Assembly: GCF_017873565.1 (NCBI RefSeq)
Contig: NZ_JAGGKH010000020.1
Coordinates: 1 to 64,000 of the forward strand
Source: Lederbergia galactosidilytica
GTDB taxonomy: Bacteria; Bacillota; Bacilli; Bacillales; Bacillaceae_C
Direction: 5' to 3'
DNA length: 64,000 nt
The notes below the pieces were generated by a model. The model was not told where the DNA came from. It saw only the letters and a list, made by a program, of their open reading frames with translations, and did no database searches. Shown one piece after another: positions 59,529-64,000 of this stretch. A program made the translations under genes and the position numbers. The number at the start of each line of letters is the position of its first letter. Position 1 is the first letter of the stretch.

Positions 59529-60494
59529 ATGAAGAAGCTAAGTTTTATTTTTGCTATTCTATTTGTCACAGCAGTATTGGCTGCTTGTGGATCTGATACA
59601 AAGGATAATGAGCAAGCAAATGAAGGAAACGGAAATGATAATGAACAACAGGAAGAAACATTAACGATTAAACACCAGCTAGATGAAACTGAGGTTCAAA
59701 AGAATCCAGAAAAAGTAGTTGTCTTTGATTTTGGCGCTCTTGATACTTTAGATGCTTTAGGAGTTGAAGGAGTTGTTGGTCTTCCAAAAATGAATGTTCC
59801 TAACTATTTGTCAAAATATGAGGGTGACGAATATGAGAATGTTGGAAGTCTAAAGGAACCAGATTTTGAAAAAATCAACTCATTGAAGCCTGATCTAATC
59901 TTGATCTCAGGAAGACAGTCAGATCTTTATGAGGATTTTAAGGAAATTGCTCCAACCATTTACGTTGGCTTAGATACATCTAAATATATGGAGTCTTTTA
60001 AAGAGAATGTAAACACATTGGCTGAGATCTTTGGTAAAGAAGACGTAGCTAAAACAGAATTAGAAAAAATTGATGAGAAAATTGCAGCCCTACATGAAAA
60101 AGCAAGCAATGATGATGGTAAATCTCTAGTGATTTTGGCGAATGAAGGTAAGATGAGTGCCTACGGACCAAGTTCTCGTTTCGGAATTATTCATGATGTG
60201 TTTGGGTTTGCTCCAGTGGACGAAGGGATTGAAGCTTCTACTCACGGACAAAACGTATCATTCGAATATGTGCTTGAACAAAATCCAGATTACTTATTTG
60301 TCATTGACCGCGGAACAGCTATTGGTGGCGAATCAAGTTCAAAACAATTAGTTGAGAATGAGTTAATTCAAAAAACAGATGCTTTTAAAAATGATAAAAT
60401 TGTTTACTTAGATCCTGAAAATTGGTATCTGTCTGGTGGAGGCTTAGAATCTGTATCTGCAATGGCAGATGAGGTAGAAGTTGTGCTAGAATAG
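59529..60494 (+). CDS. Siderophore ABC transporter substrate-binding lipoprotein (YclQ-like)
   Basis: A 321-residue iron-siderophore binding protein. Signal LSFIFAILFVTAVLAAC with lipobox LAAC, then an acidic Asn/Glu-rich linker. VVVFDFGALDTLDALGVEGV, INSLKPDLILISGR, NEGKMSAYGPSSRFGIIHDV and IEASTHGQNVSFEYVLEQNP closely resemble YclQ, the petrobactin-binding protein of B. subtilis. The matching permease and ATPase genes are not adjacent. ATG at 59529 is chosen (GAGGTG 5 nt upstream). Iron regulation is indicated by two Fur boxes. Confidence 0.88.
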   Translation: MKKLSFIFAILFVTAVLAACGSDTKDNEQANEGNGNDNEQQEETLTIKHQLDETEVQKNPEKVVVFDFGALDTLDALGVEGVVGLPKMNVPNYLSKYEGDEYENVGSLKEPDFEKINSLKPDLILISGRQSDLYEDFKEIAPTIYVGLDTSKYMESFKENVNTLAEIFGKEDVAKTELEKIDEKIAALHEKASNDDGKSLVILANEGKMSAYGPSSRFGIIHDVFGFAPVDEGIEASTHGQNVSFEYVLEQNPDYLFVIDRGTAIGGESSSKQLVENELIQKTDAFKNDKIVYLDPENWYLSGGGLESVSAMADEVEVVLE

Positions 60495-60503
60495 AGATAA
60501 ACA

Positions 60504-60551
60504 AAAGACTGTATTTAAAGCGATGATTGGCTTTAGATGCAGTCTTTTTAA
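60504..60551 (+). terminator. Terminator after the siderophore-binding gene
   Basis: AAAGACTG with TATTTAAAGC pairs with GCTTTAGATG and CAGTCTTT (about 16 bp with mismatches), ending in TTTTTA. Confidence 0.85.
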
Positions 60552-60655
60552 ATAGGAAGAAACCTTTAACAGGCTAAGAAAACAGAAAAAAACAGATGAT
60601 CTTAATGGGAAAGTTTATACGTAAACGAAAATGAGTGGAAAGGAATGGAATCTTC

Positions 60656-61372
60656 GTGTTATCGAAATGGTTAAAAGAATCTAATTACACAGTCGTTTTA
60701 ACAGGAGCGGGAATGTCAACGGAAAGTGGGTTACCTGATTTCCGTTCTTCCGGGAAAGGTCTCTGGACAAAGAAAGACCCTAGTCAAATTGCTACTACAG
60801 AAGCACTCAATCAAAATGTTGAGGAGTTTTTTCAGTTTTACCGTCATCGGGTATTGGGATTGAATGAAGCAAAATATCATCGGGGACACGAAATTCTGGC
60901 AAATTGGGAAAGAGAGGGACGAATTCAAAGCATTATTACCCAAAATATCGATGGCTTTCATACAGATGCAGGCAGTAAAAATGTGATTGAATTACATGGT
61001 ACAATGAAAAAAGTGCATTGTCAGACATGTGGACGTGAGTACGGAAATGAACGATATGCGAATGAGCAATTTATTTGTGACTGCGGTGGGAAATTACGTC
61101 CATCTGTTGTCCTATTTGGTGAAATGTTACCAGAAGATGCACTCATTCAGGCGACAGAAGAAAGTGAAAAGGCTGATCTATTCATCGTTCTTGGTTCCTC
61201 ATTAAGTGTCACACCAGCCAACCAATTCCCGCTAATCGCTAAACAACATGGAGCAAAGCTCGTTATTATGAATCTTGAACCCACTGAATTGGATGTTTAT
61301 GCTGACTTAGTCATTCATAAGCGTAAAATCGGAGCGGTGTTGACAGAAATGGAAACGTTCCTCGATACATGA
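60656..61372 (+). CDS. NAD-dependent protein deacylase, Sir2 family
   Basis: A 238-residue sirtuin removing acyl groups from lysines with NAD. VVLTGAGMSTESGLPDFRSS, IITQNIDGFHTDAG, catalytic His in VIELHGTM, the zinc Cys pairs (HCQTCGRE and FICDCGGKLRP), and VLGSSLSVTPANQFP are present. GTG at 60656, AAAGGA about 11 nt upstream. Stands alone before a convergent operon. Confidence 0.93.
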   Translation: MLSKWLKESNYTVVLTGAGMSTESGLPDFRSSGKGLWTKKDPSQIATTEALNQNVEEFFQFYRHRVLGLNEAKYHRGHEILANWEREGRIQSIITQNIDGFHTDAGSKNVIELHGTMKKVHCQTCGREYGNERYANEQFICDCGGKLRPSVVLFGEMLPEDALIQATEESEKADLFIVLGSSLSVTPANQFPLIAKQHGAKLVIMNLEPTELDVYADLVIHKRKIGAVLTEMETFLDT

Positions 61373-61511
61373 TATATAATTTGACCATGATCACCCTTTC
61401 GATTACCATAAAGGCGTTTATAACGCAGCAGTTTCAGCAGCTTATTAAGTCCAAGAAACCATGTATATTTTTTTAACAGAATTCGTATTTTGATAAGATT
61501 TATCTTTTAAA

Positions 61512-61553
61512 ATAAAAATAAATCCCTCTGCCTGTGTTTTTTGGCAGAGGGAC
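61512..61553 (-). terminator. Terminator of the osmoprotectant operon (minus strand)
   Basis: On the minus strand TCCCTCTGCC pairs perfectly with GGCAGAGGGA around ten nt, followed by TTTATTTTTATTTT. It lies 24 nt after the last binding-protein gene. Confidence 0.9.
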
Positions 61554-61576
61554 CCAGTAGTTCAATAAGAAATGGT

Positions 61577-62521
61577 TTATTTCACGCCTTCTGTCCATTC
61601 CGCAATCAGATCTGGATGGTTATCCATAAATTGTCGGACAACCTCTTCTGGATCCTGATCTTCATTAAAAATGGGTGCCATTAGTTCTTCCGCAATCAGA
61701 TCTGGATCTTCTGTATATTGTTCTAATATCTTATAAGCGGCTGGCGCATCTTTCTCAAATCCTTTACGAGCGACCGTGTAAATTTGATCACCATCTCCAT
61801 ATACCCCTTCAGGATCGTCTAACATTTTCAAATCCCAGACACCAAAGGCCCAATGCGGGGTCCATAATGTAACGACAATTGGCTCTTTTTTATCATATTT
61901 AGTTTTTAGTTCCGCCAACATCGCGGATTCAGAACTGGAGGATAGAACCCAGTCATCTTTAAGATTATATTCATCCATTGCGATCTCTGTATTTGACATT
62001 AATCCAGCCCCGGGATCAATTCCAGTAATCTTCCAGTCGACAGAATCACCTAACTCTTTATTGTTTTGCAAATCCTCTATGGAATTCACATCTTCCATGT
62101 AACTTGGAACAGACAAGGCATTTATTGTTTGTTCATCGTTCATCTTCACTTTTACCACATCTTTACCATATTTTTTCTCATATTCACTGTGAATGACTGG
62201 TAATGAAGCACCAGTAAAGAAATCAGCAGAGCCGTCGGCAACACTTGACCACATGGGACCAGCCTCCACTTGTTTCAACTCCACATTATACCCAACATCT
62301 TCGAGAACAGCGGCGTACAAATAACTTACAGGTAGTTCTCGTGCCCAAGCCACATAAGGAACGGTTAGATCCTTTTGGCCTAATTCGATGCCGTCGTTAT
62401 CCTTTGAATCTGTGTTATTCGCAGAATCATTTGCCTTCTCCGTATTACCACCACATGCCGCAAGCAACATGGAAAGGGTGAAAGCAACTATTATACTCAC
62501 AACTTTGAATTTTCCCTTCAT
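61577..62521 (-). CDS. OpuAC-like osmoprotectant-binding lipoprotein, divergent paralogue
   Basis: A 314-residue OpuAC-type protein with lipobox LLAAC. It is clearly a duplicate of the neighbouring upstream gene (shared QKDLTVPYVAWARELPVSYL, VEAGPMWSSVADGSADF, DWKITGIDPGAG, PHWAFGVWDLKML). The conserved ASAWLP motif, whose Trp106 lines the betaine cage, reads TGASLP: Ser106 replaces Trp. The other Trp-bearing segment (VTLWTPHW) is kept. Ligand specificity may therefore differ. ATG at 62521; the ATG at 62533 would touch the AGGAGG. Confidence 0.85.
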   Translation of the reverse strand: MKGKFKVVSIIVAFTLSMLLAACGGNTEKANDSANNTDSKDNDGIELGQKDLTVPYVAWARELPVSYLYAAVLEDVGYNVELKQVEAGPMWSSVADGSADFFTGASLPVIHSEYEKKYGKDVVKVKMNDEQTINALSVPSYMEDVNSIEDLQNNKELGDSVDWKITGIDPGAGLMSNTEIAMDEYNLKDDWVLSSSSESAMLAELKTKYDKKEPIVVTLWTPHWAFGVWDLKMLDDPEGVYGDGDQIYTVARKGFEKDAPAAYKILEQYTEDPDLIAEELMAPIFNEDQDPEEVVRQFMDNHPDLIAEWTEGVK

Positions 62522-62580
62522 AAAATAATTCATCCTCCTAAATTATTTGTCTATCTTTCAAGTTAGGTGTTTCTATAAAC

Positions 62581-62620
62581 AAAAGGGCCCCTCTATCATG
62601 TCTGTAGAGGGACCCTTTTT
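62581..62620 (-). terminator. Terminator between the two binding-protein genes (minus strand)
   Basis: On the minus strand AAGGGTCCCTCTA pairs with TAGAGGGGCCCTT around a 9-nt loop, followed by TTGTTT. It may limit expression of the second paralogue. Confidence 0.8.
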
Positions 62621-62650
62621 CTCTAACCAATGAGAAACTCTATAAAACGT

Positions 62651-63592
62651 TTATTTCACACCTTCAGTCCATTGTTCAACAAGGTCAGGATGATCTTCCA
62701 TAAACTGTTGAGCAACATCTGCAGGATCTTTATCTTCATCAAAGACTGGTGGCATTAGTTCTTCTACCATTTCATAGTCTTCAGTATATTGTTCTAACAC
62801 CTTGTAAGCTGCTGGAGCATCTTCTTCTAATCCTTTACGGGCTACGATATAGATTTGATCTCCATCTCCTCCGTAAACCTCCTTAGGATCCTCTAGCATT
62901 TTCATGTCCATTACACCGAACACCCAGTGTGGTTTCCAAAGGGGAACGACAATTGGTTCTTCCTTATCATAGGCAGATCTCAATTCAGCAATCATTGCTG
63001 CTTCAGAACTTGTCACTAGATTCCAATTATCCAAACCGTATTCTTCCATTGCCGTTTCGGTATTTTGCATAATACCGGCACCAGCATCAATACCAGTAAT
63101 CTTCCAATCTACTGACTTACCAAGTTCTTCGTTGTCTTTTAAGTCTTCAATTGAATTGACATCTTCCATATAGCTCGGCACGGCAAGTGCTAGTGGTGCT
63201 TTATCAAGTACTTGATTTACTTTTACCAAGTCATCTTCATATTGTTCCCAATAACTTGCATGTGTCGCGGGTAACCAAGCAGATGCCATGAAATCGGCAG
63301 AACCATCAGCCACACTTGACCACATTGGTCCAGCTTCGACTTGCTTCACATCTACATTGTATCCAACATCTTCAAGAACAGCAGCCAACAAATAGCTAAC
63401 AGGAGTTTCCCTTGCCCATGCTACGTATGGTAGGGTTAAATCCTTCTGCCCTAGCTCAACGCCACCACTTGTTTTTTCTCCAGAAGATCCGTTATCATTC
63501 GTAGATTCATCATTAGAATCATTTCCACATGCTGCTAACAACATGGATAACGAAAGTGCCACTAAACCTATGAGATAAAATCTCTTTTTCAT
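62651..63592 (-). CDS. opuAC: Glycine betaine/proline-betaine-binding lipoprotein, OpuAC type
   Basis: A 313-residue osmoprotectant-binding lipoprotein with lipobox LLAAC. DLTLPYVAWARETPVSYLLA, VEAGPMWSSVADGSADFMAS, the cage Trp106 in ASAWLPATHASYW, TGIDAGAGIMQNTETAM, and VPLWKPHWVFG match OpuAC-type proteins. A TAGGGGG ribosome binding site precedes the ATG on the minus strand. Located downstream of the permease gene, so it is the likely main binding protein of this importer. Confidence 0.92.
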   Translation of the reverse strand: MKKRFYLIGLVALSLSMLLAACGNDSNDESTNDNGSSGEKTSGGVELGQKDLTLPYVAWARETPVSYLLAAVLEDVGYNVDVKQVEAGPMWSSVADGSADFMASAWLPATHASYWEQYEDDLVKVNQVLDKAPLALAVPSYMEDVNSIEDLKDNEELGKSVDWKITGIDAGAGIMQNTETAMEEYGLDNWNLVTSSEAAMIAELRSAYDKEEPIVVPLWKPHWVFGVMDMKMLEDPKEVYGGDGDQIYIVARKGLEEDAPAAYKVLEQYTEDYEMVEELMPPVFDEDKDPADVAQQFMEDHPDLVEQWTEGVK

Positions 63593-63642
63593 AATGTAAA
63601 ATCCCCCTAAAATTTAATTATATCTGCAACTCATAAATGAGG

Positions 63643-64000
63643 TTATGCCTGTTTTTTGTTAACTCCTTGAGTGATTCGATCAAGTATCATGGCAATAATA
63701 ACTAATGCCAATCCACCTTCGAATCCTAGCCCAATTTTAATTTGTGTTACCGATCGATAGACAATTTCTCCAAGACCCGGTGCACCCACAAGCGAGGCAG
63801 TGACAACCATCGAGAGTGATAGCATGATCGTCTGGTTCACTCCTGCCATCATAGTAGGCATGGCCAGTGGAATTTGTACTTTCCCAAGTCTTTGGGCCGT
63901 TGTTGAACCAAATGCGTTAGCAGCCTCTATTAGTTCTCCGTCTACTTGGCGAATTCCCAGGTTGGTCATTCTTACTGTTGGTGGCATCGAAAAAATGATC
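63643..64000 (-). CDS. opuAB: Glycine betaine ABC importer permease, OpuAB type (5' end outside window)
   Basis: The visible C-terminal ~118 residues are the end of a binding-protein-dependent permease. FSMPPTVRMTNLGIRQV is followed by ELIEAANAFGSTTAQRLGKV (EAA loop) and IPLAMPTMMAGVNQTIMLSL, and GAPGLGEIVYRSVTQIKIGL is characteristic of ProW/OpuAB. The open frame continues past 64000, so the start lies outside. The ATPase gene is expected further upstream on the minus strand. Confidence 0.9.
   Translation of the reverse strand, partial: IIFSMPPTVRMTNLGIRQVDGELIEAANAFGSTTAQRLGKVQIPLAMPTMMAGVNQTIMLSLSMVVTASLVGAPGLGEIVYRSVTQIKIGLGFEGGLALVIIAMILDRITQGVNKKQA

Overview
The window is a low-GC Bacillaceae-type chromosome segment. 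The reasons are the strong AGGAGG-type ribosome binding sites, many TTG and GTG starts, Bacillus-type operator and riboswitch sequences, and gene order. yebE-yebG-pur operon-yerA-yerB-yerC-pcrB-pcrA-ligA-camS-gatCAB, with dgkB further on, is the Bacillus subtilis backbone order as I recall it. No rRNA, tRNA, transposase gene, prophage or CRISPR array is visible. Species cannot be named from this window alone.

Layout. (1) 1-2.9 kb: the last ~90 nt of a group II intron (domains V and VI) abut a thiamin salvage cluster thiM-thiD-thiE-thiW. (2) 3.0-15.5 kb: yebE-yebG, then the purine operon with a PurR operator pair, a promoter, a guanine-class riboswitch and its terminator. The operon reads purE-K-S-Q-L-F-M-N-H-D. 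purB and purC, usual between purK and purS in Bacillus, are absent. The glutamine-using enzymes carry changes at strongly conserved positions: PurQ has Gly where the catalytic Cys86 belongs, PurF has changes around the Arg/His glutaminase motifs, and PurL has HNSP for HNHP. (3) 15.7-30.5 kb: housekeeping backbone (yerA/B/C, pcrB, pcrA, ligA, camS, gatCAB), whose gaps are filled with interspersed repeats. (4) 30.6-37.2 kb: a thioredoxin-like protein, an arylamine N-acetyltransferase homologue, an EEP-family hydrolase, a DD-carboxypeptidase, and an ECF sigma/anti-sigma operon with two envelope membrane proteins. (5) 37.2-45.2 kb: an accessory, decaying region with three GNAT acetyltransferases, an aminoglycoside-phosphotransferase-like kinase, a methyltransferase, and several gene remnants and tiny ORFs. 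(6) 45.2-56.5 kb: an AraC regulator with a complete peptide/oligosaccharide-type ABC importer, a free-standing small transcript, and an LplB/LplC/LipO-type sugar importer without an ATPase. (7) 57-64 kb: dgkB, a ThuA-domain protein, a Fur-controlled siderophore-binding lipoprotein, a sirtuin, and on the minus strand the 3' part of an OpuA-type osmoprotectant importer with two tandem binding proteins.

Interspersed repeats are a prominent theme. Three elements of ~140-230 bp have TGTTCAAAA-type inverted ends. Two inverted copies of a ~165-195 bp Bacillaceae-type repeat lie 17.7 kb apart. At least five copies of a GC-rich intergenic repeat (ACTAGTGC core) are present, one of which separates purH from purD.

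The most unusual observation is the concentration of conserved-residue losses in the glutamine/ammonia-handling purine enzymes together with the missing purB/purC. Either de novo purine synthesis is decaying here, or it runs from free ammonia. All comparisons to other species are from memory of family sequences, not from searches.
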